Position numbers and translations under genes: made by a program. DNA of 64,000 nucleotides from Auanema rhodensis (taxonomy: Eukaryota; Nematoda; Chromadorea; Rhabditida; Rhabditidae): contig OZ059900.1 in NCBI GenBank assembly GCA_964057225.1, forward strand, positions 7,636,501 to 7,700,500, written 5' to 3'. Position 1 is the first letter of the stretch, and every line of letters begins with the position of its first letter. Positions 38,976 to 52,893 of the stretch are shown here, one piece after another. The notes beneath the pieces are model-generated. The model did no database searches, had not been told where the DNA came from, and saw only the letters and a list, made by a program, of their open reading frames with translations.

Positions 38976-40715
38976 ATGTTCATATAGGTGTATTTTGCAC
39001 GAATATCAAAACTGATTGAAATATGGGCCTTTTTATGCTCAAAACGCCATATATTCAACGATTTTGGGTACAAAACATGTGAAAACTGTATGTTTTGATC
39101 AGACCCTTTGAGATATGGATTTAAAATTCAGGATTCATAAAATTTGACTATTTTTACATATATATGTCCAATTTTAACCACTTTGGTCAAAAAGGACCGA
39201 AAATATCAAGAATTATTGGTTTTTTGGGGTTTGAAGGGCATTTTGGCAAAATCAGTCAAACTTTTGATCTTAAGCATATTTTTTTCTTCTAAAACGACTA
39301 AATGTATGAAATACTGTCATAGAATGTTCATATAGGTGTATTTTGCACGAATATCAAAACTGATTGAAATATGGGCCTTTTTATGCTCAAAACGCCATAT
39401 ATTCAACGATTTTGGGTACAAAACATGTGAAAACTGTATGTTTTGATCAGACCCTTTGAGATATGGATTTGAAATTCAGGATTCATAAACTTTGACTATT
39501 TTTACATATATATGTCCAATTTTAACCACTTTGGTCAAAAAGGACCGAAAATATCAAGAATTATTGGTTTTTTGGGGTTTGAAGGGCATTTTGGCTAAAT
39601 CAGTCAAACTTTTGATCTTAAGCATATTTTTTTCTTCTAAAACGACTAAATGTATGAAATACTGTCAAAGAATGTTCATATAGGTGTATTTTGCACGAAT
39701 ATCAAAACTGATTGAAATATGGGCCTTTTTATGCTCAAAACGCCATATATTCAACGATTTTGGGTACAAAACATGTGAAAACTGTATGTTTTGATCAGAC
39801 CCTTTGAGATATGGATTTAAAATTCAGGATTCATAAAATTCGACTATTTTTACATATATATGTCCAATTTTAACCACTTTGGTCAAAAAGGACCGAAAAT
39901 ATCAAGAATTATTGGTTTTTTGGGGTTTGAAGGGCATTTTGGCAAAATCAGTCAAACTTTTGATCTTAAGCATATTTTTTTCTTCTAAAACGACTAAATG
40001 TATGAAATACTGTCATAGAATGTTCATATAGGTGTATTTTGCACGAATATCAAAACTGATTGAAATATGGGCCTTTTTATGTTCAAAACGCCATATATTC
40101 AACGATTTTGGGTACAAAACATGTGAAAACTGTATGTTTTGATCAGACCCTTTGAGATATGGATTTGAAATTCAGGATTCATAAACTTTGACTATTTTTA
40201 CATATATATGTCCAATTTTAACCACTTTGGTCGAAAAGGACCGAAAATATCAAGAATTATTGGTTTTTTGGGGATTGAAGGGCATTTTGGCAAAATCAGT
40301 CAAACTTTTGATCTTAAGCATATTTTTTTCTTCTAAAACGACTAAATGTATGGAATACTGTCATAGAATGTTCATATAGGTGTATTTTGCACGAATATCA
40401 AAACTGATTGAAATATGGGCCTTTTTATGCTCAAAACGCCATATATTCAACGATTTTGGGTACAAAACATGTGAAAACTGTATGTTTTGATCAGACCCTT
40501 TGAGATATGGATTTGAAATTCAGGATTCATAAACTTTGACTATTTTTACATATATATGTCCAATTTTAACCACTTTGGTCAAAAAGGACCGAAAATATCA
40601 AGAATTATTGGTTTTTTGGGGTTTGAAGGGCATTTTGGCTAAATCAGTCAAACTTTTGATCTTAAGCATATTTTTTTCTTCTAAAACGACTAAATGTATG
40701 AAATACTGTCAAAGA
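38976..40715. repeat. 5-monomer tandem repeat, copy 1 (M113-M117)
   Basis: Order: Attt (148A with 167A/170T), B, A, E with private TATGGAATAC, B. The next five monomers repeat it at 1,740 bp. Compared by eye, the copies agree until 40640, where T faces A at 42380, and then differ again at site 345 of the last unit. Confidence 0.87.
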
Positions 40716-42455
40716 ATGTTCATATAGGTGTATTTTGCACGAATATCAAAACTGATTGAAATATGGGCCTTTTTATGCTCAAAACGCCATATATTCAACG
40801 ATTTTGGGTACAAAACATGTGAAAACTGTATGTTTTGATCAGACCCTTTGAGATATGGATTTAAAATTCAGGATTCATAAAATTTGACTATTTTTACATA
40901 TATATGTCCAATTTTAACCACTTTGGTCAAAAAGGACCGAAAATATCAAGAATTATTGGTTTTTTGGGGTTTGAAGGGCATTTTGGCAAAATCAGTCAAA
41001 CTTTTGATCTTAAGCATATTTTTTTCTTCTAAAACGACTAAATGTATGAAATACTGTCATAGAATGTTCATATAGGTGTATTTTGCACGAATATCAAAAC
41101 TGATTGAAATATGGGCCTTTTTATGCTCAAAACGCCATATATTCAACGATTTTGGGTACAAAACATGTGAAAACTGTATGTTTTGATCAGACCCTTTGAG
41201 ATATGGATTTGAAATTCAGGATTCATAAACTTTGACTATTTTTACATATATATGTCCAATTTTAACCACTTTGGTCAAAAAGGACCGAAAATATCAAGAA
41301 TTATTGGTTTTTTGGGGTTTGAAGGGCATTTTGGCTAAATCAGTCAAACTTTTGATCTTAAGCATATTTTTTTCTTCTAAAACGACTAAATGTATGAAAT
41401 ACTGTCAAAGAATGTTCATATAGGTGTATTTTGCACGAATATCAAAACTGATTGAAATATGGGCCTTTTTATGCTCAAAACGCCATATATTCAACGATTT
41501 TGGGTACAAAACATGTGAAAACTGTATGTTTTGATCAGACCCTTTGAGATATGGATTTAAAATTCAGGATTCATAAAATTCGACTATTTTTACATATATA
41601 TGTCCAATTTTAACCACTTTGGTCAAAAAGGACCGAAAATATCAAGAATTATTGGTTTTTTGGGGTTTGAAGGGCATTTTGGCAAAATCAGTCAAACTTT
41701 TGATCTTAAGCATATTTTTTTCTTCTAAAACGACTAAATGTATGAAATACTGTCATAGAATGTTCATATAGGTGTATTTTGCACGAATATCAAAACTGAT
41801 TGAAATATGGGCCTTTTTATGTTCAAAACGCCATATATTCAACGATTTTGGGTACAAAACATGTGAAAACTGTATGTTTTGATCAGACCCTTTGAGATAT
41901 GGATTTGAAATTCAGGATTCATAAACTTTGACTATTTTTACATATATATGTCCAATTTTAACCACTTTGGTCGAAAAGGACCGAAAATATCAAGAATTAT
42001 TGGTTTTTTGGGGATTGAAGGGCATTTTGGCAAAATCAGTCAAACTTTTGATCTTAAGCATATTTTTTTCTTCTAAAACGACTAAATGTATGGAATACTG
42101 TCATAGAATGTTCATATAGGTGTATTTTGCACGAATATCAAAACTGATTGAAATATGGGCCTTTTTATGCTCAAAACGCCATATATTCAACGATTTTGGG
42201 TACAAAACATGTGAAAACTGTATGTTTTGATCAGACCCTTTGAGATATGGATTTGAAATTCAGGATTCATAAACTTTGACTATTTTTACATATATATGTC
42301 CAATTTTAACCACTTTGGTCAAAAAGGACCGAAAATATCAAGAATTATTGGTTTTTTGGGGTTTGAAGGGCATTTTGGCAAAATCAGTCAAACTTTTGAT
42401 CTTAAGCATATTTTTTTCTTCTAAAACGACTAAATGTATGAAATACTGTCATAGA
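40716..42455. repeat. 5-monomer tandem repeat, copy 2 (M118-M122)
   Basis: Same slots as M113-M117, including the TATGGAATAC marker in M121, which otherwise occurs only in M116. The last unit M122 has 273A and 345T where M117 has 273T and 345A, so the right end of this copy comes from another unit type. Confidence 0.87.
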
Positions 42456-45400
42456 ATGTTCATATAGGTGTATTTTGCACGAATATCAAAACTGATTGAA
42501 ATATGGGCCTTTTTATGTTCAAAACGCCATATATTCAACGATTTTGGGTACAAAACATGTGAAAACTGTATGTTTTGATCAGACCCTTTGAGATATGGAT
42601 TTGAAATTCAGGATTCATAAACTTTGACTATTTTTACATATATATGTCCAATTTTAACCACTTTGGTCGAAAAGGACCGAAAATATCAAGAATTATTGGT
42701 TTTTTGGGGATTGAAGGGCATTTTGGCAAAATCAGTCAAACTTTTGATCTTAAGCATATTTTTTTCTTCTAAAACGACTAAATGTATGAAATACTGTCAT
42801 AGAATGTTCATATAGGTGTATTTTGCACGAATATCAAAACTGATTGAAATATGGGCCTTTTTATGCTCAAAACGCCATATATTCAACGATTTTGGGTACA
42901 AAACATGTGAAAACTGTATGTTTTGATCAGACCCTTTGAGATATGGATTTGAAATTCAGGATTCATAAACTTTGACTATTTTACATATATATGTCCAATT
43001 TTAACCACTTTGGTCAAAAAGGACCGAAAATATCAAGAATTATTGGTTTTTTGGGGTTTGAAGGACATTTTGGCTAAATCAGTCAAACTTTTGATCTTAA
43101 GCATATTTTTTTCTTCTAAAACGACTAAATGTATGAAATACGGTCGAAGAATGTTCATATAGGTGTATTTTGCACGAATATCAAAACTGATTGAAATATG
43201 GGCCTTTTTATGCTCAAAACGCCATATATTCAACGATTTTGGGTACAAAACATGTGAAAACTGTATGTTTTGATCAGACCCTTTGAGATATGGATTTAAA
43301 ATTCAGGATTCATAAAATTCGACTATTTTTACATATATATGTCCAATTTTAACCACTTTGGTCAAAAAGGACCGAAAATATCAAGAATTATTGGTTTTTT
43401 GGGGTTTGAAGGGCATTTTGGCAAAATCAGTCAAACTTTTGATCTTAAGCATATTTTTTTCTTCTAAAACGACTAAATGTATGAAATACTGTCATAGAAT
43501 GTTCATATAGGTGTATTTTGCACGAATATCAAAACTGATTGAAATATGGGCCTTTTTATGTTCAAAACGCCATATATTCAACGATTTTGGGTACAAAACA
43601 TGTGAAAACTGTATGTTTTGATCAGACCCTTTGAGATATGGATTTGAAATTCAGGATTCATAAACTTTGACTATTTTTACATATATATGTCCAATTTTAA
43701 CCACTTTGGTCGAAAAGGACCGAAAATATCAAGAATTATTGGTTTTTTGGGGATTGAAGGGCATTTTGGCAAAATCAGTCAAACTTTTGATCTTAAGCAT
43801 ATTTTTTTCTTCTAAAACGACTAAATGTATGAAATACTGTCATAGAATGTTCATATAGGTGTATTTTGCACGAATATCAAAACTGATTGAAATATGGGCC
43901 TTTTTATGTTCAAAACGCCATATATTCAACGATTTTGGGTACAAAACATGTGAAAACTGTATGTTTTGATCAGACCCTTTGAGATATGGATTTGGAATTC
44001 AGGATTCATAAACTTTGACTATTTTTACATATATATGTTCAATTTTAACCACTTTGGTCAAAAAGGACCGAAAATATCAAGAATTATTGGTTTTTTGGGG
44101 TTTGAAGGGCATTTTGGCTAAATCAGTCAAACTTTTGATCTTAAGCATATTTTTTTCTTCTAAAACGACTAAATGTATGAAATACTGTCATAGAATGTTC
44201 ATATAGGTGTATTTTGCACGAATATCAAAACTGATTGAAATATGGGCCTTTTTATGTTCAAAACGCCATATATTCAACGATTTTGGGTACAAAACATGTG
44301 AAAACTGTATGTTTTGATCAGACCCTTTGAGATATGGATTTAAAATTCAGGATTCATAAAATTCGACTATTTTTACATATATATGTCCAATTTTAACCAC
44401 TTTGGTCAAAAAGGACCGAAAATATCAAGAATTATTGGTTTTTTGGGGTTTGAAGGGCATTTTGGCAAAATCAGTCAAACTTTTGATCTTAAGCATATTT
44501 TTTTCTTCTAAAACGACTAAATGTATGAAATACTGTCATAGAATGTTCATATAGGTGTATTTTGCACGAATATCAAAACTGATTGAAATATGGGCCTTTT
44601 TATGTTCAAAACGCCATATATTCAACGATTTTGGGTACAAAACATGTGAAAACTGTATGTTTTGATCAGACCCTTTGAGATATGGATTTGAAATTCAGGA
44701 TTCATAAACTTCGACTATTTTTACATATATATGTTCAATTTTAACCACTTTGGTCAAAAAGGACCGAAAATATCAAGAATTATTGGTTTTTTGGGGATTG
44801 AAGGGCATTTTGGCAAAATCAGTCAAACTTTTGATCTTAAGCATATTTTTTTCTTCTAAAACGACTAAATGTATGAAATACTGTCATAGAATGTTCATAT
44901 AGGTGTATTTTGCACGAATATCAAAACTGATTGAAATATGGGCCTTTTTATGTTCAAAACGCCATATATTCAACGATTTTGGGTACAAAACATGTGAAAA
45001 CTGTATGTTTTGATCAGACCCTTTGAGATATGGATTTGGAATTCAGGATTCATAAACTTTGACTATTTTTACATATATATGTTCATTTTAACCACTTTGG
45101 TCAAAAAGGACCGAAAATATCAAGAATTATTGGTTTTTTGGGGTTTGAAGGGCATTTTGGCTAAATCAGTCAAACTTTTGATCTTAAGCATATTTTTTTC
45201 TTCTAAAACGACTAAATGTATGAAATACTGTCATAGAATGTTCATATAGGTGTATTTTGCACGAATATCAAAACTGATTGAAATATGGGCCTTTTTATGT
45301 TCAAAACGCCATATATTCAACGATTTTGGGTACAAAACATGTGAAAACTGTATGTTTTGATCAGACCCTTTGAGATATGGATTTGAAATTCAGGATTCAT

Positions 45401-46629
45401 AAACTTTGACTATTTTTACATATATATGTCCAATTTTAACCACTTTGGTCAAAAAGGACCGAAAATATCAAGAATTATTGGTTTTTTGGGGATTGAAGGG
45501 CATTTTGGCAAAATCAGTCAAACTTTTGATCTTAAGCATATTTTTTTCTTCTAAAACGACTAAATGTATGAAATACTGTCATAGAATGTTCATATAGGTG
45601 TATTTTGCACAAATATCAAAACTGATTGAAATATGGGCCTTTTTATGCTCAAAACGCCATATATTCAACGATTTTGGGTACAAAACATGTGAAAACTGTA
45701 TGTTTTGATCAGACCCTTTGAGATATGGATTTGAAATTCAGGATTCATAAACTTTGACTATTTTTACATATATATGTCCAATTTTAACCACTTTGGTCAA
45801 AAAGGACCGAAAATATCAAGAATTATTGGTTTTTTGGGGTTTGAAGGGCATTTTGGCTAAATCAGTCAAACTTTTGATCTTAAGCATATTTTTTTCTTCT
45901 AAAACGACTAAATGTATGAAATACTGTCAAAGAATGTTCATATAGGTGTATTTTGCACGAATATCAAAACTGATTGAAATATGGGCCTTTTTATGCTCAA
46001 AACGCCAAATATTCAACGATTTTGGGTACAAAACATGTGAAAACTGTATGTTTTGATCAGACCCTTTGAGATATGGATTTAAAATTCAGGATTCATAAAA
46101 TTCGACTATTTTTACATATATATGTCCAATTTTAACCACTTTGGTCAAAAAGGACCGAAAATATCAAGAATTATTGGTTTTTTGGGGTTTGAAGGGCATT
46201 TTGGCAAAATCAGTCAAACTTTTGATCTTAAGCATATTTTTTTCTTCTAAAACGACTAAATGTATGAAATACTGTCAAAGAATGTTCATATAGGTGTATT
46301 TTGCACGAATATCAAAACTGATTGAAATATGGGCCTTTTTATGTTCAAAACGCCATATATTCAACGATTTTGGGTACAAAACATGTGAAAACTGTATGTT
46401 TTGATCAGACCCTTTGAGATATGGATTTGAAATTCAGGATTCATAAACTTCGACTATTTCTACATATATATGTTCAATTTTAACCACTTTGGTCAAAAAG
46501 GACCGAAAATATCAAGAATTATTGGTTTTTTGGGGTTTGAAGGGCATTTTGGCTAAATCAGTCAAACTTTTGATCTTAAGCATATTTTTTTCTTCTAAAA
46601 CGACTAAATGTATGAAATACTGTCATAGA
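42456..46629. repeat. M123-M134: mixed E, A, C and F units
   Basis: Order: E; B-like with GGACATT, CGGTCGAAG and a T deletion at 42979-42982 (M124); A; E; F; A with 63T; C with 170C and 255A (M129); F with one A missing at 45085 (M130); 255A unit; B with GCACAAATA (M132); A with CGCCAAATA (M133); C with 193T and 273T (M134). M128-M130 form an A-C-F trimer that recurs four more times downstream. M124 and M130 are 347 bp. Confidence 0.78.
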
Positions 46630-48369
46630 ATGTTGATATAGGTGTATTTTGCACGAATATCAAAACTGATTGAAATATGGGCCTTTTTATGCTCAAAACG
46701 CCATATATTCAACGATTTTGGGTACAAAACATGTGAAAACTGTATGTTTTGATCAGACCCTTTGAGATATGGATTTGAAATTCAGGATTCATAAACTTTG
46801 ACTATTTTTACATATATATGTCCAATTTTAACCACTTTGGTCAAAAAGGACCGAAAATATCAAGAATTATTGGTTTTTTGGGGTTTGAAGGACATTTTGG
46901 CTAAATCAGTCAAACTTTTGATCTTAAGCATATTTTTTTCTTCTAAAACGACTAAATGTATGAAATACGGTCGAAGAATGTTCATATAGGTGTATTTTGC
47001 ACGAATATCAAAACTGATTGAAATATGGGCCTTTTTATGCTCAAAACGCCATATATTCAACGATTTTGGGTACAAAACATGTGAAAACTGTATGTTTTGA
47101 TCAGACCCTTTGAGATATGGATTTGAAATTCAGGATTCATAAACTTTGACTATTTTTACATATATATGTTCAATTGTAACCACTTTGGTCAAAAAGGACC
47201 GAAAATATCAAGAATTATTGGTTTTTTGGGGTTTGAAGGGCATTTTGGCTAAATCAGTCAAACTTTTGATCTTAAGCATATTTTTTTCTTCTAAAACGAC
47301 TAAATGTATGAAATACTGTCATAGAATGTTGATATAGGTGTATTTTGCACGAATATCAAAACTGATTGAAATATGGGCCTTTTTATGTTCAAAACGCCAT
47401 ATATTCAACGATTTTGGGTACAAAACATGTGAAAACTGTATGTTTTGATCAGACCCTTTGAGATATGGATTTAAAATTCAGGATTCAAAAAATTCGACTA
47501 TTTTTACATATATATGTCCAATTTTAACCACTTTGGTCAAAAAGGACCGAAAATATCAAGAATTATTGGTTTTTTGGGGTTTGAAGGGCATTTTGGCAAA
47601 ATCAGTCAAACTTTTGATCTTAAGCATATTTTTTTCTTCTAAAACGACTAAATGTATGAAATACTGTCAAAGAATGTTCATATAGGTGTATTTTGCACGA
47701 ATATCAAAACTGATTGAAATATGGGCCTTTTTATGTTCAAAACGCCATATATTCAACGATTTTGGGTACAAAACATGTGAAAACTGTATGTTTTGATCAG
47801 ACCCTTTGAGATATGGATTTGAAATTCAGGATTCATAAACTTCGACTATTTCTACATATATATGTTCAATTTTAACCACTTTGGTCAAAAAGGACCGAAA
47901 ATATCAAGAATTATTGGTTTTTTGGGGTTTGAAGGACATTTTGGCTAAATCAGTCAAACTTTTGATCTTAAGCATATTTTTTTCTTCTAAAACGACTAAA
48001 TGTATGAAATACTGTCATAGAATGTTCATATAGGTGTATTTTGCACGAATATCAAAACTGATTGAAATATGGGCCTTTTTATGTTCAAAACGCCATATAT
48101 TCAACGATTTTGGGTACAAAACATGTGAAAACTGTATGTTTTGATCAGACCCTTTGAGATATGGATTTGGAATTCAGGATTCATAAACTTTGACTATTTT
48201 TACATATATATGTTCAGTTTTAACCACTTTGGTCAAAAAGGACCGAAAATATCAAGAATTATTGGTTTTTTGGGGTTTGAAGGGCATTTTGGCTAAATCA
48301 GTCAAACTTTTGATCTTAAGCATATTTTTTTCTTCTAAAACGACTAAATGTATGAAATACTGTCATAGA
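46630..48369. repeat. 5-monomer tandem repeat of a second type, copy 1 (M135-M139)
   Basis: M135 has GGACATT and CGGTCGAAG; M136 is G with AATTGTAAC; M137 is A with 6G, 63T and TTCAAAAAATTC; M138 is C with 193T and GGACATT; M139 is F with TTCAGTTTT. All five markers recur in order 1,740 bp later. I find only two differences from copy 2: 46635 G against 48375 C, and 46692 C against 48432 T. Confidence 0.9.
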
Positions 48370-50109
48370 ATGTTCATATAGGTGTATTTTGCACGAATAT
48401 CAAAACTGATTGAAATATGGGCCTTTTTATGTTCAAAACGCCATATATTCAACGATTTTGGGTACAAAACATGTGAAAACTGTATGTTTTGATCAGACCC
48501 TTTGAGATATGGATTTGAAATTCAGGATTCATAAACTTTGACTATTTTTACATATATATGTCCAATTTTAACCACTTTGGTCAAAAAGGACCGAAAATAT
48601 CAAGAATTATTGGTTTTTTGGGGTTTGAAGGACATTTTGGCTAAATCAGTCAAACTTTTGATCTTAAGCATATTTTTTTCTTCTAAAACGACTAAATGTA
48701 TGAAATACGGTCGAAGAATGTTCATATAGGTGTATTTTGCACGAATATCAAAACTGATTGAAATATGGGCCTTTTTATGCTCAAAACGCCATATATTCAA
48801 CGATTTTGGGTACAAAACATGTGAAAACTGTATGTTTTGATCAGACCCTTTGAGATATGGATTTGAAATTCAGGATTCATAAACTTTGACTATTTTTACA
48901 TATATATGTTCAATTGTAACCACTTTGGTCAAAAAGGACCGAAAATATCAAGAATTATTGGTTTTTTGGGGTTTGAAGGGCATTTTGGCTAAATCAGTCA
49001 AACTTTTGATCTTAAGCATATTTTTTTCTTCTAAAACGACTAAATGTATGAAATACTGTCATAGAATGTTGATATAGGTGTATTTTGCACGAATATCAAA
49101 ACTGATTGAAATATGGGCCTTTTTATGTTCAAAACGCCATATATTCAACGATTTTGGGTACAAAACATGTGAAAACTGTATGTTTTGATCAGACCCTTTG
49201 AGATATGGATTTAAAATTCAGGATTCAAAAAATTCGACTATTTTTACATATATATGTCCAATTTTAACCACTTTGGTCAAAAAGGACCGAAAATATCAAG
49301 AATTATTGGTTTTTTGGGGTTTGAAGGGCATTTTGGCAAAATCAGTCAAACTTTTGATCTTAAGCATATTTTTTTCTTCTAAAACGACTAAATGTATGAA
49401 ATACTGTCAAAGAATGTTCATATAGGTGTATTTTGCACGAATATCAAAACTGATTGAAATATGGGCCTTTTTATGTTCAAAACGCCATATATTCAACGAT
49501 TTTGGGTACAAAACATGTGAAAACTGTATGTTTTGATCAGACCCTTTGAGATATGGATTTGAAATTCAGGATTCATAAACTTCGACTATTTCTACATATA
49601 TATGTTCAATTTTAACCACTTTGGTCAAAAAGGACCGAAAATATCAAGAATTATTGGTTTTTTGGGGTTTGAAGGACATTTTGGCTAAATCAGTCAAACT
49701 TTTGATCTTAAGCATATTTTTTTCTTCTAAAACGACTAAATGTATGAAATACTGTCATAGAATGTTCATATAGGTGTATTTTGCACGAATATCAAAACTG
49801 ATTGAAATATGGGCCTTTTTATGTTCAAAACGCCATATATTCAACGATTTTGGGTACAAAACATGTGAAAACTGTATGTTTTGATCAGACCCTTTGAGAT
49901 ATGGATTTGGAATTCAGGATTCATAAACTTTGACTATTTTTACATATATATGTTCAGTTTTAACCACTTTGGTCAAAAAGGACCGAAAATATCAAGAATT
50001 ATTGGTTTTTTGGGGTTTGAAGGGCATTTTGGCTAAATCAGTCAAACTTTTGATCTTAAGCATATTTTTTTCTTCTAAAACGACTAAATGTATGAAATAC
50101 TGTCATAGA
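48370..50109. repeat. 5-monomer tandem repeat of a second type, copy 2 (M140-M144)
   Basis: Identical by eye to M135-M139 apart from the two sites named there, both near its left end. The match continues past the right end into M145 up to about 50257, where the class F base appears. This is among the most similar neighbouring blocks in the window, so the duplication is recent. Confidence 0.9.
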
Positions 50110-52893
50110 ATGTTCATATAGGTGTATTTTGCACGAATATCAAAACTGATTGAAATATGGGCCTTTTTATGTTCAAAACGCCATATATTCAACGATTTTG
50201 GGTACAAAACATGTGAAAACTGTATGTTTTGATCAGACCCTTTGAGATATGGATTTGGAATTCAGGATTCATAAACTTTGACTATTTTTACATATATATG
50301 TTCAATTTTAACCACTTTGGTCAAAAAGGACCGAAAATATCAAGAATTATTGGTTTTTTGGGGTTTGAAGGGCATTTTGGCTAAATCAGTCAAACTTTTG
50401 ATCTTAAGCATATTTTTTTCTTCTAAAACGACTAAATGTATGAAATACTGTCATAGAATGTTGATATAGGTGTATTTTGCACGAATATCAAAACTGATTG
50501 AAATATGGGCCTTTTTATGTTCAAAACGCCATATATTCAACGATTTTGGGTACAAAACATGTGAAAACTGTATGTTTTGATCAGACCCTTTGAGATATGG
50601 ATTTAAAATTCAGGATTCATAAAATTCGACTATTTTTACATATATATGTCCAATTTTAACCACTTTGGTCAAAAAGGACCGAAAATATCAAGAATTATTG
50701 GTTTTTTGGGGTTTGAAGGGCATTTTGGCAAAATCAGTCAAACTTTTGATCTTAAGCATATTTTTTTCTTCTAAAACGACTAAATGTATGAATTACTGTC
50801 AAAGAATGTTCATATAGGTGTATTTTGCACGAATATCAAAACTGATTGAAATATGGGCCTTTTTATGTTCAAAACGCCATATATTCAACGATTTTGGGTA
50901 CAAAACATGTGAAAACTGTATGTTTTGATCAGACCCTTTGAGATATGGATTTGAAATTCAGGATTCATAAACTTCGACTATTTCTACATATATATGTTCA
51001 ATTTTAACCACTTTGGTCGAAAAGGACCGAAAATATCAAGAATTATTGGTTTTTTGGGGATTGAAGGGCATTTTGGCAAAATCAGTCAAACTTTTGATCT
51101 TAAGCATATTTTTTTCTTCTAAAACGACTAAATGTATGAAATACTGTCATAGAATGTTCATATAGGTGTATTTTGCACGAATATCAAAACTGATTGAAAT
51201 ATGGGCCTTTTTATGTTCAAAACGCCATATATTCAACGATTTTGGGTACAAAACATGTGAAAACTGTATGTTTTGATCAGACCCTTTGAGATATGGATTT
51301 GGAATTCAGGATTCATAAACTTTGACTATTTTTACATATATATGTTCAATTTTAACCACTTTGGTCAAAAAGGACCGAAAATATCAAGAATTATTGGTTT
51401 TTTGGGGTTTGAAGGGCATTTTGGCTAAATCAGTCAAACTTTTGATCTTAAGCATATTTTTTTCTTCTAAAACGACTAAATGTATGAAATACTGTCATAG
51501 AATGTTCATATAGGTGTATTTTGCACGAATATCAAAACTGATTGAAATATGGGCCTTTTTATGTTCAAAACGCCATATATTCAACGATTTTGGGTACAAA
51601 ACATGTGAAAACTGTATGTTTTGATCAGACCCTTTGAGATATGGATTTGAAATTCAGGATTCATAAACTTTGACTATTTTTACATATATATGTCCAATTT
51701 TAACCACTTTGGTCAAAAAGGACCGAAAATATCAAGAATTATTGGTTTTTTGGGGATTGAAGGGCATTTTGGCAAAATCAGTCAAACTTTTGATCTTAAG
51801 CATATTTTTTTCTTCTAAAACGACTAAATGTATGAAATACTGTCATAGAATGTTCATATAGGTGTATTTTGCACGAATATCAAAACTGATTGAAATATGG
51901 GCCTTTTTATGTTCAAAACGCCATATATTCAACGATTTTGGGTACAAAACATGTGAAAACTGTATGTTTTGATCAGACCCTTTGAGATATGGATTTGGAA
52001 TTCAGGATTCATAAACTTTGACTATTTTTACATATATATGTTCAATTTTAACCACTTTGGTCAAAAAGGACCGAAAATATCAAGAATTATTGGTTTTTTG
52101 GGGTTTGAAGGGCATTTTGGCTAAATCAGTCAAACTTTTGATCTTAAGCATATTTTTTTCTTCTAAAACGACTAAATGTATGAAATACTGTCATAGAATG
52201 TTCATATAGGTGTATTTTGCACGAATATCAAAACTGATTGAAATATGGGCCTTTTTATGTTCAAAACGCCATATATTCAACGATTTTGGGTACAAAACAT
52301 GTGAAAACTGTATGTTTTGATCAGACCCTTTGAGATATGGATTTGAAATTCAGGATTCATAAACTTTGACTATTTTTACATATATATGTCCAATTTTAAC
52401 CACTTTGGTCAAAAAGGACCGAAAATATCAAGAATTATTGGTTTTTTGGGGATTGAAGGGCATTTTGGCAAAATCAGTCAAACTTTTGATCTTAAGCATA
52501 TTTTTTTCTTCTAAAACGACTAAATGTATGAAATACTGTCATAGAATGTTCATATAGGTGTATTTTGCACAAATATCAAAACTGATTGAAATATGGGCCT
52601 TTTTATGCTCAAAACGCCATATATTCAACGATTTTGGGTACAAAACATGTGAAAACGGTATGTTTTGATCAGACCCTTTGAGATATGGATTTGAAATTCA
52701 GGATTCATAAACTTCGACTATTTCTACATATATATGTCCAATTTTAACCACTTTGGTCAAAAAGGACCGAAAATATCAAGAATTATTGGTTTTTTGGGGT
52801 TTGAAGGGCATTTTGGCAAAATCAGTCAAACTTTTGATCTTAAGCATATTTTTTTCTTCTAAAACGACTAAATGTATGAAATACTGTCAAAGA
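50110..52893. repeat. M145-M152: A-C-F trimer and F/255A dimers
   Basis: M145 F; M146 A with 6G, 63T and private GAATTACTG; M147 C with 214G and 255A; M148 F; M149 255A; M150 F; M151 255A; M152 C with GCACAAATA and AACGGTATG. M148-M151 is a 696-bp dimer repeated twice. The F, 255A, GCACAAATA order is also seen at M130-M132 and M177-M179. Confidence 0.82.

Noticed and set aside
46860-47075. Reverse-strand 71-codon frames at 43033, 46860 and 48600, and a 73-codon one at 54279.
   Set aside because: They depend on the CGGTCGAAG or AATTAGGG variants removing stops and on local duplication; ordinary monomers have stops there. Non-coding.
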